Origin: an uncultured Flavobacterium sp.
GTDB lineage: Bacteria > Bacteroidota > Bacteroidia > Flavobacteriales > Flavobacteriaceae
Direction of reading: 5' to 3'
DNA length: 64,000 bases
Assembly (NCBI RefSeq): GCF_963422545.1
Contig: NZ_OY730232.1
Span: 62,001-126,000 of the forward strand
Shown here: in pieces, positions 1 to 9,268 of the stretch
Layout: each line of letters opens with the position of its first letter
Numbering within the stretch: the stretch's first letter is position 1
The notes under the pieces: generated by a model
Seen by the model: only the letters and a program-made list of their open reading frames with translations
The model's database searches: none
What the model was told of the DNA's origin: nothing
Position numbers and translations under genes: made by a program

Positions 1-1984
1 CATCATCAAATTACCAAACATTTCAGCATCTGTGCCGCAATTAAAAGCTGCTATTACTGAATTGCAATCTCACGGGTACAAAATTCCTAATTATCCGGAA
101 GATCCTCAAAATGATGCCGAAAAAGATGCTAAAGCAAAATATGCTAAAGTTTTAGGTTCTGCAGTAAATCCGGTTTTACGTGAAGGAAACTCTGATCGTA
201 GAGCTCCAAGAGCGGTTAAAAACTTTGCAAAGGCAAATCCACACTCAATGGGTGCATGGTCTGCAGATTCAAAAACTAAAGTAGCTTCAATGTCAAATGG
301 TGATTTCTACGGAAGCGAAAAATCACTTACTGTAGCAGAAGCTAATGATGTAAAAATTGAATTCGTTGCAAAAGACGGTACAACTGCTGTTCTTAAAGCA
401 AGTACTCCTCTAAAAGCTGGTGAAATAATCGACAGTTCTGTTTTAAGTGTACAAAAATTAAAAACTTTTGCTGCTCAAGCAATTGCTGAAGCAAAAAAAG
501 AAGGTGTTTTACTTTCTGTGCATTTAAAAGCAACTATGATGAAAGTTTCAGATCCAATTATTTTTGGCGCTATCGTTGAAGTATATTTTGCTGATCTTTT
601 CAAAAAATACGAAACTTTATTTGCTGAATTAAATATTGACACAAGAAACGGTTTAGGTGATATCTATGCAAAAATTGCAGGAAGACCTGAACAAGCTGAA
701 GTTGAAGCTGATATTACAAAAGCGATCGAAAACGGACCAGCTCTTGCAATGGTAAATTCTGATAAAGGAATTACAAACTTACATGTTCCTTCTGATGTTA
801 TTGTTGATGCCTCCATGCCTGCAATGATTCGTACTTCTGGACAGATGTACAATAAAGAAGGGAAACAACAAGATACACTTGCAGTAATTCCGGACCGTTC
901 TTACGCTGGAATTTATACTGCAACGATCGATTTCTGTAAAAAACACGGTGCTTTTGATCCTAAAACAATGGGAAGTGTTCCTAACGTAGGTTTGATGGCT
1001 CAAAAAGCTGAAGAATACGGATCTCACGACAAAACTTTCCAAATAAAATCTGACGGAGTTGTTCGCGTTGTAGATAACAAAGGAACAGTTCTAATGGAAC
1101 AAGCGGTTGAAACAAATGACATTTTCAGAATGTGTCAGGCAAAAGACGCTCCAATTCAGGACTGGGTTAAACTAGCTGTAAACAGAGCTCGTTTATCTGA
1201 TACTCCTGCTGTTTTTTGGTTAGACGAAAACAGAGCGCATGACAGAGAATTAATCGCAAAAGTTCAAAAATACCTTAAAGATTACAACACTGTAAACCTA
1301 GATATCCGTATCCTTAATCCAATTGCTGCTACAGAATTTACTTTAGACAGAATTATTAAAGGTTTAGACACTATCTCTGTAACAGGAAACGTTTTACGTG
1401 ACTATTTAACTGACTTATTCCCAATTCTGGAATTAGGAACTTCAGCTAAAATGTTGTCTATCGTTCCGTTAATGAATGGTGGTGGATTGTTCGAAACCGG
1501 TGCTGGAGGTTCTGCCCCTAAACACGTTGAGCAATTTACAGAAGAAGGATATTTACGTTGGGATTCATTAGGAGAATTTTTAGCTCTTGGTGCATCTTTA
1601 GAGCATTTAGGACAAAGTTTAGACAATTCTAAAGCAATTGTTTTATCTGAAACTCTTGACGAAGCAAATGATAAATTCCTTGCTAACGATAAATCTCCAG
1701 CTCGTAAAGTAGGTCAAATTGACAACCGTGGTTCTCACTTTTACCTTGCCTTATATTGGGCACAAGCTTTGGCAGCTCAAAACAAAGATGCAGAATTGAA
1801 AGCTATCTTTACTCCAATTGCCGCTGAACTTGAAGCTAATGAAGCTAAAATCGACGCTGAATTAATTGGTGCACAAGGAAAACCTCAAACTCTTGGTGGT
1901 TACTACCAACCAACTCCTGAGTTAGTGAGCAAAGCAATGCGTCCTAGTGAAACATTTAATTCAATTATTGCTAAATTAAAATAA
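1..1984 (+). CDS. icd: Monomeric NADP-dependent isocitrate dehydrogenase, 5'-truncated by window edge
   Basis: Oxidatively decarboxylates isocitrate to 2-oxoglutarate in the TCA cycle with NADP+; cytoplasmic. The open frame runs in from base 2 without a start, so the N-terminus lies outside the window; a GTG at 32 is internal. About 660 residues are visible of the roughly 740 usual for the monomeric class. Recognisable family segments include NPVLREGNSDRRAP, HLKATMMKVSDPI, the GLGDIYAKI stretch and, near the C-terminus, a glycine-rich GGGLFETGAGGSAPKH stretch followed by LRWDSLGEFLALG. It is unrelated in fold length to the ~420-residue dimeric Icd. A hairpin terminator follows at 2029. Identity is certain; only the left boundary is missing. 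Confidence 0.95.
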   Translation, partial: IIKLPNISASVPQLKAAITELQSHGYKIPNYPEDPQNDAEKDAKAKYAKVLGSAVNPVLREGNSDRRAPRAVKNFAKANPHSMGAWSADSKTKVASMSNGDFYGSEKSLTVAEANDVKIEFVAKDGTTAVLKASTPLKAGEIIDSSVLSVQKLKTFAAQAIAEAKKEGVLLSVHLKATMMKVSDPIIFGAIVEVYFADLFKKYETLFAELNIDTRNGLGDIYAKIAGRPEQAEVEADITKAIENGPALAMVNSDKGITNLHVPSDVIVDASMPAMIRTSGQMYNKEGKQQDTLAVIPDRSYAGIYTATIDFCKKHGAFDPKTMGSVPNVGLMAQKAEEYGSHDKTFQIKSDGVVRVVDNKGTVLMEQAVETNDIFRMCQAKDAPIQDWVKLAVNRARLSDTPAVFWLDENRAHDRELIAKVQKYLKDYNTVNLDIRILNPIAATEFTLDRIIKGLDTISVTGNVLRDYLTDLFPILELGTSAKMLSIVPLMNGGGLFETGAGGSAPKHVEQFTEEGYLRWDSLGEFLALGASLEHLGQSLDNSKAIVLSETLDEANDKFLANDKSPARKVGQIDNRGSHFYLALYWAQALAAQNKDAELKAIFTPIAAELEANEAKIDAELIGAQGKPQTLGGYYQPTPELVSKAMRPSETFNSIIAKLK

Positions 1985-2028
1985 TACATAAATTAGACGC
2001 ACTGCAGTGTGTCTCTACAATGTTATAT

Positions 2029-2061
2029 AAAAAAGACAACTTTAATCGGTTGTCTTTTTTT
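2029..2061 (+). terminator. Intrinsic terminator of icd
   Basis: A 12-bp stem (AAAAAAGACAAC paired with GTTGTCTTTTTT) with an 8-base loop ends in a T run, 45 bases after the icd stop codon. Just before it, at about 1995-2017, lies a copy of the GACGCACTGC...GTCTCTAC palindrome that recurs near 42 kb and 43 kb. Confidence 0.8.
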
Positions 2062-2232
2062 GTTTACTCTTGTAGGATATGTAAAAAAAATGCTAAAGAA
2101 ATCTTATATTAAATACCAAATAAAACACTGAGAATCTGTAACAAAATGAATTTATTCTTAACTAATGTTTAACAAACGTTCTGTAGTTATATTTAGTAAG
2201 AATTATTAACTATGTGTTTCAAAACCAAGACA

Positions 2233-4629
2233 ATGATTACAAAAAAAATTGGCCTTCTTTTTATTCTCCTTTTCACGACTTTGACTTCATTTTCACAAGA
2301 AAAATTTACTTTAAGTGGTACCATAACAGATAACAAAAATAATGAAACCTTAATTGGAGTAAGTATTTATATTCCGGCTTTAAAAATTGGAACTACGACT
2401 AATGAATACGGTTTTTATTCGCTTACAGTTCCTAAAGGAGAACATGAAATCGAAATAAGTTATGTTGGTTATCAAACTATCCCAAAAACCATTACTTTAA
2501 ATCAAAATACAAAAATCAATTTTGCCATTAACGAAGATGGAGAAAAACAAAGTGGAGAAGAACTACAAGAAGTTGTAATTACTGATAATAGAAAAAAAAT
2601 CAATATCAAATCGCCGGAAATGAGTACCAATAAACTTTCTATTGCTACTATCAAAAAAATGCCGGTGGTTCTGGGTGAAGTCGATGTTTTAAAATCACTA
2701 TTATTACTTCCCGGAGTTACAAATGCCGGCGAAGGCGCTTCCGGATTCAATGTTCGCGGTGGCGGTGCAGATCAAAACTTAATTTTATTAGACGAAGCAA
2801 CAATCTTTAATTCATCACACGTTTTTGGATTTTTCTCTGTGTTTAATCCCGATGCCATTAAAGATTTAAAATTATATAAAGGTGGAATTCCCGCTCGCTT
2901 TGGCGGAAGAGCTTCTTCTGTTTTAGATATTTATCAAAAGGACGGAAACAGTAAAGAATTCCATGTAAATGGCGGAATTGGTTTGGTTTCCAGCCGAATT
3001 CTTGCCGAAGGACCTTTGGTAAAAGATAAAGGTTCGTTCTTAATTGGCGGAAGAGCTTCTTATGCACATTTATTCTTAAAACTATCCGAAAAGAATAAAA
3101 ATAACTCCGCTTATTTCTATGACTTAAATACCAAATTAAGCTATAAACTAAATGACAATAACAACTTATATTTATCAGGTTATTTTGGTCGTGATGTTTT
3201 TAGTTTGAATAAAAGTTTCACTAATATTTACGGAAATTCAACTTTAAACCTGCGTTGGAATCATTTATATTCTGATAAATTGTTTGCAAACTTATCTTTG
3301 ATATACAGCGATTATTATTACGGTCTTGATTTGGATTTCGTAGGTTTCAAATGGGATTCCGGAATCAAAAATTACAACATCAAATACGATTTCAAAAACT
3401 ACATTTCAGATAAATTCAAACTTAATTATGGTTTAAACGGAATTTATTACGAATTCAATCCGGGAACTATTAAACCAACTAATTCTAAATCTGGAATTAA
3501 TCCGGATCAATTAGACAAAAAATATGCTTTTGAACCTTCGGCATATATTGAAGCCGAAAACCAACTTTCAAAGAAATTTACTGTTTCTTACGGATTACGT
3601 TATAGTTTATTCTATCGTTTAGGTGCATCAACCATCAATTATTATGATAATAACCAGCCTGTAGTTTTCAATACAGATATGGAGATTTATGAAAAAGGAA
3701 CTCCAACTTCGACTAAATATTACAGCAAAAACAAAGTAATTCAAACCTATAATAATTTAGAACCAAGATTTGCAGTTTCGTATCAGCTAAATGACGACCA
3801 ATCGATCAAAGCCAGCTATAATCGCATGGCACAATATCTTCAGTTAATATCAAACACCTCATCTCCTACTCCGCTAGACGTTTGGATGCCAAGTGACAAT
3901 TATATCAAACCACAAATTGCAGATCAGGTAGCATTGGGCTATTTCAAAAACATCAAAAACGGCGCTTATTCATTAGAAGTAGAAACTTATTATAAAAAGA
4001 TCCAGAACAGACTGGATTATATTGATGGTGCCGATTTAATTGCAAACAACGCCATCGAACAAGTAATCTTAAACGGACGAATGCGTGCTTATGGTCTGGA
4101 AATTATGCTAAAGAAAAACGAAGGTAAATTCAACGGATGGATTTCATATACTTTGTCAAAATCAGAACAGCAAACTCCCGGAAGAACGCCCGAAGAAACT
4201 GGTATCAACAATGGCCAATGGTACAGTTCAGCTTATGACAAAAGGCATAATCTAGCGGTAACATCAGCTTATAATTTAAACGAAAAATGGTCTTTTGGAG
4301 CTAACTTTGCCTTACAATCCGGTCAGCCGGTTACGTATCCAAACGGACAATATGAGTATTTAGGAATTACGGTTCCGAGTTATGGATTGCGAAACAAAAA
4401 TCGTTTACCAGCCTATCATCATTTAGATGTTTCGGCAACTTTGACACCTCGAAAAAATAAAGACAGAAACTGGAAAGGCGAATGGGTTTTTAGTATTTAC
4501 AACTTATACAATCGCCATAATGCGGCTTCTATCAATTTCCGTCAAAATGTTGATACCGGTTCAAATGAAGCCGTACAAACATCAATTTTCGGAATTGTGC
4601 CGGCTGTTAGTTATAATTTTAAATTCTAA
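2233..4629 (+). CDS. TonB-dependent outer-membrane receptor with N-terminal carboxypeptidase-regulatory-like domain
   Basis: A predicted outer-membrane gated channel powered by TonB/ExbBD; the substrate is unknown. The order is signal peptide (about 1-22, ending TSFSQ), a CarboxypepD_reg-like beta-sandwich (about 24-110, GTITDNKNNETLIGVSIY), a plug domain (about 130-230, LPGVTNAGEGASGFNVRGGG), then a long beta-barrel ending in aromatic VSYNFKF. I chose the ATG at 2233 because it gives a standard signal peptide; an in-frame ATG at 2212 would add seven residues. At 798 residues it belongs to the shorter receptors that pair with DUF4249 lipoproteins rather than SusC (about 1000). The DUF4249 gene follows after 34 bases, so the two are probably one operon and one uptake complex. 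Confidence 0.9.
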   Translation: MITKKIGLLFILLFTTLTSFSQEKFTLSGTITDNKNNETLIGVSIYIPALKIGTTTNEYGFYSLTVPKGEHEIEISYVGYQTIPKTITLNQNTKINFAINEDGEKQSGEELQEVVITDNRKKINIKSPEMSTNKLSIATIKKMPVVLGEVDVLKSLLLLPGVTNAGEGASGFNVRGGGADQNLILLDEATIFNSSHVFGFFSVFNPDAIKDLKLYKGGIPARFGGRASSVLDIYQKDGNSKEFHVNGGIGLVSSRILAEGPLVKDKGSFLIGGRASYAHLFLKLSEKNKNNSAYFYDLNTKLSYKLNDNNNLYLSGYFGRDVFSLNKSFTNIYGNSTLNLRWNHLYSDKLFANLSLIYSDYYYGLDLDFVGFKWDSGIKNYNIKYDFKNYISDKFKLNYGLNGIYYEFNPGTIKPTNSKSGINPDQLDKKYAFEPSAYIEAENQLSKKFTVSYGLRYSLFYRLGASTINYYDNNQPVVFNTDMEIYEKGTPTSTKYYSKNKVIQTYNNLEPRFAVSYQLNDDQSIKASYNRMAQYLQLISNTSSPTPLDVWMPSDNYIKPQIADQVALGYFKNIKNGAYSLEVETYYKKIQNRLDYIDGADLIANNAIEQVILNGRMRAYGLEIMLKKNEGKFNGWISYTLSKSEQQTPGRTPEETGINNGQWYSSAYDKRHNLAVTSAYNLNEKWSFGANFALQSGQPVTYPNGQYEYLGITVPSYGLRNKNRLPAYHHLDVSATLTPRKNKDRNWKGEWVFSIYNLYNRHNAASINFRQNVDTGSNEAVQTSIFGIVPAVSYNFKF

Positions 4630-4663
4630 AACCATTTTCTTTTAAAGAAATAAAAGATATAAT

Positions 4664-5485
4664 ATGAAAAAAGCAACCTTATTAATCGTGTTTTTTATAT
4701 CAATTTTCTTCACAAGTTGCGAAGAAGTAGTTAATGTTGATCTGGATACTGCACCTCCAAAACTAGTAATCGAAGCAGCAATAAACTGGCAAAAAGGAAC
4801 AACAGGAAAAGAACAAACAATAAAGTTGACAACAACAACGGGGTATTTTGAAAATACAATTCCAGCTGTTTCCAGCGCAATTGTTTATATAGAAAATAGT
4901 CATAACGAAAAATTCAACTTTATAGAAGTTAAAAAAACCGGCCGATATGTATGTATTAATTTCAAGCCCGTAATTGATGAACAATATAGGTTGACCGTAA
5001 TTAGTAGAGGAAATAGATACAACGCAACTGAAACTTTAAAATCGGTAGCACCTATTACTAGAATAGAGCAAAATAACGAAGGCGGAATTACAGGAACAGA
5101 TATTGAACTTAGAGCTTTTTATAATGACCCAGGTGATGCTGACAATTATTATCTTTATAAATACTTATATTCTAACAAAGTAACCTCTACTTTTTATGTT
5201 GATGAGGATAAGTTTTTTCAGGGAAATGAATTTTTCAGCAAATCAGATGACCAAGATTTAAAAATTGGGAACACCATTGAAATAACCCATTTCGGAATTT
5301 CAAAACAATACTATAATTATATGACTATCTTGGTCAGTATTGCAGGAAGTAATGTTGGCGGACCATTTCAAACTCCGCCTGCAACAGTAAAAGGAAACAT
5401 TATCAATGTAACTAATAAAGATAACTATCCATTAGGGTACTTTTCGCTTTGTGAAACCGATACAAAAAAATATAAAATCGAATAA
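4664..5485 (+). CDS. DUF4249 family lipoprotein, partner of the upstream TonB receptor
   Basis: A predicted lipoprotein of the cell envelope. The N-terminus has a hydrophobic segment and a lipobox ending TSC at about residue 19, followed by EEVVNVDLDTAPPKLVIEA, which is the usual opening of DUF4249 proteins. The body is beta-rich, with a typical DPGDADNYYLYKY motif at mid-protein. In Bacteroidota, DUF4249 genes commonly sit directly behind CarboxypepD_reg-like TonB receptors, as here, which suggests a surface accessory subunit of the transporter (inference). No catalytic motif is visible. The next gene starts only 12 bases after its stop but encodes an unrelated family. Confidence 0.85.
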   Translation: MKKATLLIVFFISIFFTSCEEVVNVDLDTAPPKLVIEAAINWQKGTTGKEQTIKLTTTTGYFENTIPAVSSAIVYIENSHNEKFNFIEVKKTGRYVCINFKPVIDEQYRLTVISRGNRYNATETLKSVAPITRIEQNNEGGITGTDIELRAFYNDPGDADNYYLYKYLYSNKVTSTFYVDEDKFFQGNEFFSKSDDQDLKIGNTIEITHFGISKQYYNYMTILVSIAGSNVGGPFQTPPATVKGNIINVTNKDNYPLGYFSLCETDTKKYKIE

Positions 5486-5497
5486 TTCAAGAAAAAA

Positions 5498-5980
5498 ATG
5501 GAAGCTCAAATCAAGACTTTGACCGAAAAAAAACTTATTGGCAAGTACATCGATATGTCGTTTATTGAGAATAAAACTTTCCAATTATGGAATGGTTTTA
5601 TGCCAAGAAGAAAAGAAATTAAAAATACTATCAATTCGAATTTATATTCTCTTGAAGTTTTTCCCGTTGGACATTTTGACAATTTTGAACCAGGTAATAC
5701 TTTCGAAAAATGGGCAGCGGTAGAAGTTTCTAATTTTGATGAAATTCCATCAGAAATGGAAATATTAGTAATTCCCAATGGATTATATGCCACTTTTATT
5801 CATAAAGGTCCCGCAAGCGAAGGGCACAAAACCTATCATTCTATTTTTGTAGAATGGCTTCCAAACTCTGATTACACAATTGACGAAAGACCGCATTTTG
5901 CCGTAATGGATGAAAAATATAAAAAAGACGATCCCAATTCTGAAGAAGAAATCTGGATTCCGATAAAAAATAAAGCTTAG
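5498..5980 (+). CDS. GyrI-like / AraC effector-binding-domain protein
   Basis: A stand-alone 160-residue protein of the GyrI-like small-molecule-binding fold, the domain that follows the HTH in regulators such as Rob and BmrR. There is no DNA-binding domain. The evidence is the overall pattern: N-terminal beta strand EKKLIGKYIDMSF, the middle WAAVEVSNFDEIP and LVIPNGLYATFIHKGP, and C-terminal FVEWLPNSDY followed by HFAVMDEKYKKDDPNSEEEIWIPI, which is highly characteristic of the family. It follows the DUF4249 gene by 12 bases, so it could be co-transcribed, but no functional link to transport is known. Ligand unknown. Confidence 0.8.
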   Translation: MEAQIKTLTEKKLIGKYIDMSFIENKTFQLWNGFMPRRKEIKNTINSNLYSLEVFPVGHFDNFEPGNTFEKWAAVEVSNFDEIPSEMEILVIPNGLYATFIHKGPASEGHKTYHSIFVEWLPNSDYTIDERPHFAVMDEKYKKDDPNSEEEIWIPIKNKA

Positions 5981-6051
5981 TATTTTATGCCACCGATTTA
6001 ATAAATTAATTAACTCCGTTTTCATTTGAAACCATAAAAAATAAAAACATC

Positions 6052-6495
6052 ATGCTAATCGAAACCTTAAAATCACTTTTTGATCGAGATCTTAACAAAT
6101 TAAAACTCGAAATAGAATCATATCAAAATGAAAATCAAATTTGGGCAATTGACAAACAAATTTCCAATTCAGCCGGAAATCTTTGCTTACACCTCATTGG
6201 GAACATCAATCATTTTATTGGAAATCAACTTGGCAAAACAGACTATGTTCGAGATCGTCCCTCAGAGTTTTCCCTTAAAAATGTTCCACAATCTGAATTA
6301 ATTACCAAAATAGAAGACACCATTTTGGTTGTGGATAAAACGCTTGACATGTTATCTGTTAAAGATTTAGAAGAAATTTATCCATTAATTGTTTTCGAAA
6401 AAGAAATGACAACAAGCTTTTTTCTAGTTCATCTTTCTACGCATTTAGCCTATCATTTAGGGCAAATCAATTACCATAGAAGATTGTTAGACTAA
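6052..6495 (+). CDS. DinB-like (DUF1572-type) four-helix protein
   Basis: A 147-residue all-helical protein of the DinB/YfiT superfamily, a fold that often binds a metal through three histidines. Candidate ligands are visible: His in LCLHLIGNINHFIG (about residues 46-52) and the C-terminal HLSTHLAYHLGQINYHRR. The C-terminal HLGQINYHRRLL is a strong family signature. Flavobacterial homologues are uncharacterised; some relatives are thiol transferases. It follows the GyrI-like gene by about 70 bases on the same strand. Enzyme activity is not predictable from the sequence. Confidence 0.8.
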   Translation: MLIETLKSLFDRDLNKLKLEIESYQNENQIWAIDKQISNSAGNLCLHLIGNINHFIGNQLGKTDYVRDRPSEFSLKNVPQSELITKIEDTILVVDKTLDMLSVKDLEEIYPLIVFEKEMTTSFFLVHLSTHLAYHLGQINYHRRLLD

Positions 6496-6501
6496 ATACA
6501 G

Positions 6502-6575
6502 TTTTCAGTCTCGGTTTACAGTCTCAGTTCTCAATTACACTTTACTGTAAACTGAAAACCGAGACTGTAAACTTT
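6502..6575. repeat. Intergenic inverted repeat
   Basis: Imperfect palindrome between the DinB-like gene and the secreted Rid gene. The left arm carries TTTCAGTCTCGGTTTACAGT and the right arm carries ACTGTAAACTGAAAACCGAG, with the elements of the arms shuffled (AGTCTCGG/CCGAGACT and TTTACAGT/ACTGTAAA). It may act as a transcription terminator for the upstream gene, but there is no clean T run. Confidence 0.6.
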
Positions 6576-6656
6576 AAAAAAAACTTCAACATATGTAAAG
6601 GTGTAAAAATTAGAATTAAGCAATCTTTGTCAATAAATAATTCAAAATTTAGAGAC

Positions 6657-7115
6657 ATGAAAAGCTTACTTCTTACCTTAATTTCCCTTTCTGCATTTGC
6701 AACAAAAGCGCAAACTTTCAAAAATCCTGCATCATTATTCGACCCAACTCCTTATGGTTTTAGCCATGCCTCATCTGTTTCTACACCCGGCGAACTCGTT
6801 TATATTTCCGGACAAAGCGGCGGATTAGGAAAAGATCACACATTAAGCAACGACTTTAGAAAACAAACACAAACTGCTTTGCAAAATATTGTAACAGTTC
6901 TGGATAGTTACAATCTAAAACCAGAAAATGTTATGAAAATAACGATTCTAGTTGTTGATCATTCCGCAGAAAAATTAAAAATATGGGAGGAAGAAATTAG
7001 TAAAGTATGGAAAAACAAACCATTTCCGGCAAGTACATTAATTCCCGTTTCAAAACTAGCCATCGACGGAATGTTAATCGAAGTCGACGCAACAGCTTTC
7101 AAAGCAACAAAATAG
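6657..7115 (+). CDS. Exported Rid (YjgF/YER057c/UK114) family protein
   Basis: Rid proteins are small trimeric proteins; the RidA type hydrolyses reactive enamine/imine intermediates from PLP enzymes. This one has an N-terminal signal peptide (KSLLLTLISLSAFATKAQ), so it is predicted to act in the periplasm, unlike cytoplasmic RidA. The core motifs are present: GELVYISGQSG, QTQTALQNIVTVLDSY and the EVDATAF end. The arginine that defines the RidA subgroup (in P-A-R) is replaced: PASTLIPVSKLA. It therefore probably belongs to another Rid subgroup without that deaminase activity (inference). Start chosen at ATG 6657; an upstream TTG at 6627 would put ten residues before the signal peptide. Confidence 0.8.
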   Translation: MKSLLLTLISLSAFATKAQTFKNPASLFDPTPYGFSHASSVSTPGELVYISGQSGGLGKDHTLSNDFRKQTQTALQNIVTVLDSYNLKPENVMKITILVVDHSAEKLKIWEEEISKVWKNKPFPASTLIPVSKLAIDGMLIEVDATAFKATK

Positions 7116-7159
7116 TTTTTTTTACCATTAAGAGATTAAGTTTTATTCTTTATTTTTTT

Positions 7160-7293
7160 GCCACAGATTATTAAGATTAAAAGGATTTTGTACTGTGCTT
7201 TTTTAACTCGTGCGTTAGTGAAATCTTAATGAATCTTAATCTCTTAATGGTAAAAAACAAAGACAACGTAAATAAATCTTAATAATCTGTGAC
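7160..7293. repeat. Nested intergenic inverted repeats (GCCACAGATT type)
   Basis: The 260-base gap between the Rid gene and the thiamine pyrophosphokinase gene is mostly palindromic. An outer pair is GCCACAGATTATTAAGATT against AATCTTAATAATCTGTGAC. A second, interleaved pair is ACCATTAAGAGATTAAG (about 7125) against CTTAATCTCTTAATGGT. It belongs to the dispersed family also seen near 11.6, 17.0, 17.7, 25.6-26.2, 58.3 and 60.0 kb. Confidence 0.6.
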
Positions 7294-7341
7294 AAAAAAA
7301 TCTAAAATCTAAAATCTAACCTCTAAAATCTCAACCTTTCG

Positions 7342-7349
7342 TACATTTG
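7342..7349 (+). promoter_or_regulatory. -7 promoter box of the thiamine pyrophosphokinase gene
   Basis: TACATTTG matches the Bacteroidota -7 consensus TAnnTTTG and lies 27 bases before the ATG. No convincing -33 TTG element is seen at the usual spacing. Confidence 0.5.
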
Positions 7350-7375
7350 CAACACATTTCAAATCAAGAATCAAA

Positions 7376-8038
7376 ATGTCTTCACACCATATCGTACGCG
7401 ACGACCAGGAACCAGCCTTAATTATAGCCAACGGAGCAGCATGTAATCCAGAATTATTAGGTCAATTATTAGAATGGTCGCCATTGGTAGTTGTACTCGA
7501 TTCGGCCATTGAAAGAGTAATAGAATTAGACATAAAAGTCGATGTTCTTTTAGGAGATTTCGACCGTGGTTTTGATCCAGAAATTTACAAAACATCACAA
7601 TATCCTATCGAAATTGTACATACACCGGATCAAAATAAAACCGATCTGGAAAAAGCCTTCGATTATTTAATAGAACGAAAAATTCCTGCTGTAAATGTAG
7701 TTTGGGCAACCGGAAAACGCGCAGATCATACCATTACAAATCTTACCAATATTGTACGTTATCGCGATTTACTAAAAATTGTGATACTCGACGATCATTC
7801 AAAGATCTTTTTACTACCCAATAAATTCGAAAAATGGTATACCGAAAACACACCAATTTCTTTGATTCCTATTGGTGTTGTAAATGGTATCGATTCAATC
7901 AATTTAAAATACCCATTGCAAAACGACACCCTGACAATTGGTTACAGAACCGGAAGCAGTAATTCTGTCGCACAAGACGGACTTGTTACCATCACCCACA
8001 CAGACGGCGATTTATTGCTTATGGAATGCATGGATTAA
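7376..8038 (+). CDS. Thiamine pyrophosphokinase (thiamine diphosphokinase)
   Basis: Transfers pyrophosphate from ATP to thiamine, giving thiamine diphosphate, the cofactor of pyruvate and 2-oxoglutarate dehydrogenases; cytoplasmic. The key ATP/Mg motif LLGDFDRGF (family GDFDS, about residues 59-67) and the DQNKTDLEKA motif (family QxxTDxxKA, about 86-95) are present, followed by WATGKRADHTITN, corresponding to the GxRxDH segment. The C-terminal thiamine-binding beta domain has the expected GSSNSV pattern near residue 202. Length 220 is normal. A TAnnTTTG box stands 27 bases upstream. It appears monocistronic. Confidence 0.9.
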   Translation: MSSHHIVRDDQEPALIIANGAACNPELLGQLLEWSPLVVVLDSAIERVIELDIKVDVLLGDFDRGFDPEIYKTSQYPIEIVHTPDQNKTDLEKAFDYLIERKIPAVNVVWATGKRADHTITNLTNIVRYRDLLKIVILDDHSKIFLLPNKFEKWYTENTPISLIPIGVVNGIDSINLKYPLQNDTLTIGYRTGSSNSVAQDGLVTITHTDGDLLLMECMD

Positions 8039-8201
8039 AATCATTTTGAACAAGTCAAAGGTTTTTTTCGGAATATATTGGACAAGTTTACTCCCGTAAG
8101 CAGAAAAGTTTTCAATACATAAATATATATTTATAGTAAAAAGATTATTTATATATTTACTAGAATTAGCTACTGAATAGCACAAATATGCAACGCAGAC
8201 A

Positions 8202-9086
8202 ATGAAACATCATTTTGGAGATTTTTTAGATAGAACAAGTGACTACTGGACAACAATTCCAAATAGAGAAAGATTTGCGTTTATTGCAGATTTTGAAATT
8301 GCAAATAAAGACGAAGTAAAGATTCTTACTATAAGTAAAACCCAAGACAAAGTCCATTGGGAACAAATTTTTTATTGTCCAAATCTTGAAGAATTAACAC
8401 TTCACGAGCCAACCAAAGAACAAGTCCAAGCAATTCGCAAGTTGACTAACATTAGGAGATTAAGAATGACTTTTTTTAGAGCTACTGACATTGAATTTAT
8501 TGGAGACTTATGCAATTTAGAAGAACTAATCCTTGAATACATTTCAGGATTTTCAGATTTAACACCTTTAAAGAAATTGAAAAAACTAAAATCTGTTCAC
8601 TTTGAAAATTTAAGAAGAGTGACGGACTTTAGTGGATTAGCCGGAATAGAAAGTCTAAAGTATATTTATATAAACGGAACTTTAGATTGGAATCAGCCAG
8701 TTGAAAGTTTTGACTTTTTAAATGAAATTCCTAATTTAGAAATTCTTAACATGGGATTTGGGGTTAAAGTAGTGGATCAAACATATCCAATTTTTAAATC
8801 ACTAGTTAAGAATAAGAAAATCAAAAAATTAAGAGTCGGTAGAGCATTTTGCAGTTTAGAAGACTATGCGTTTATTGAAGTATTATTTGGAAGTGAAAAT
8901 ATTGTTTATTCCGATGATACCCCTGTTGAACTTTTCTATGAATATAAAGAACGAATTGAATTTTTAGGAAAAGGAATGAGAAGCATATCTTCACAAAATT
9001 CAAATGAAAAATGTGAAAAAATTACTCAAGAATACGAAAAAATGAAAATAAAAGCGAGGGATTATTTATTAAGCTACTGTAACTAA
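8202..9086 (+). CDS. Leucine-rich-repeat protein of unknown role
   Basis: A 294-residue protein without signal peptide or membrane segment. Residues about 60-200 hold four to five leucine-rich repeats of the 22-residue internalin/SDS22 type, for example NLEELTLHEP, NIRRLRMTFF, NLEELILEYI, KLKSVHFENL and NLEILNMGFG. The N-terminal 55 residues and C-terminal 90 residues are non-repeat caps of unknown type. Such proteins bind other proteins; no partner is suggested by the neighbours. The stretch is noticeably AT-rich and the gene stands alone, so it may be accessory DNA (inference). Confidence 0.6.
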   Translation: MKHHFGDFLDRTSDYWTTIPNRERFAFIADFEIANKDEVKILTISKTQDKVHWEQIFYCPNLEELTLHEPTKEQVQAIRKLTNIRRLRMTFFRATDIEFIGDLCNLEELILEYISGFSDLTPLKKLKKLKSVHFENLRRVTDFSGLAGIESLKYIYINGTLDWNQPVESFDFLNEIPNLEILNMGFGVKVVDQTYPIFKSLVKNKKIKKLRVGRAFCSLEDYAFIEVLFGSENIVYSDDTPVELFYEYKERIEFLGKGMRSISSQNSNEKCEKITQEYEKMKIKARDYLLSYCN

Positions 9087-9244
9087 TATATAACAGATTT
9101 ATGCAATAGAATCATTTGAAAATTAATGTAGTATTTGAGACGATTTCGTAAATCTGAATAAAAATAGTTACAGAAGGATTTTCCCGACGCTTTGGGAAAA
9201 TTGGACCACTCTTTTCATAATACCTTTTCTAAAAAAGGAATGAC

Positions 9245-9252
9245 TATCTTTG
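9245..9252 (+). promoter_or_regulatory. -7 promoter box of rlmF
   Basis: TATCTTTG matches the TAnnTTTG -7 consensus 17 bases before the ATG, implying a very short 5' leader. Confidence 0.5.
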
Positions 9253-9268
9253 CACGGAAATTTACAAA

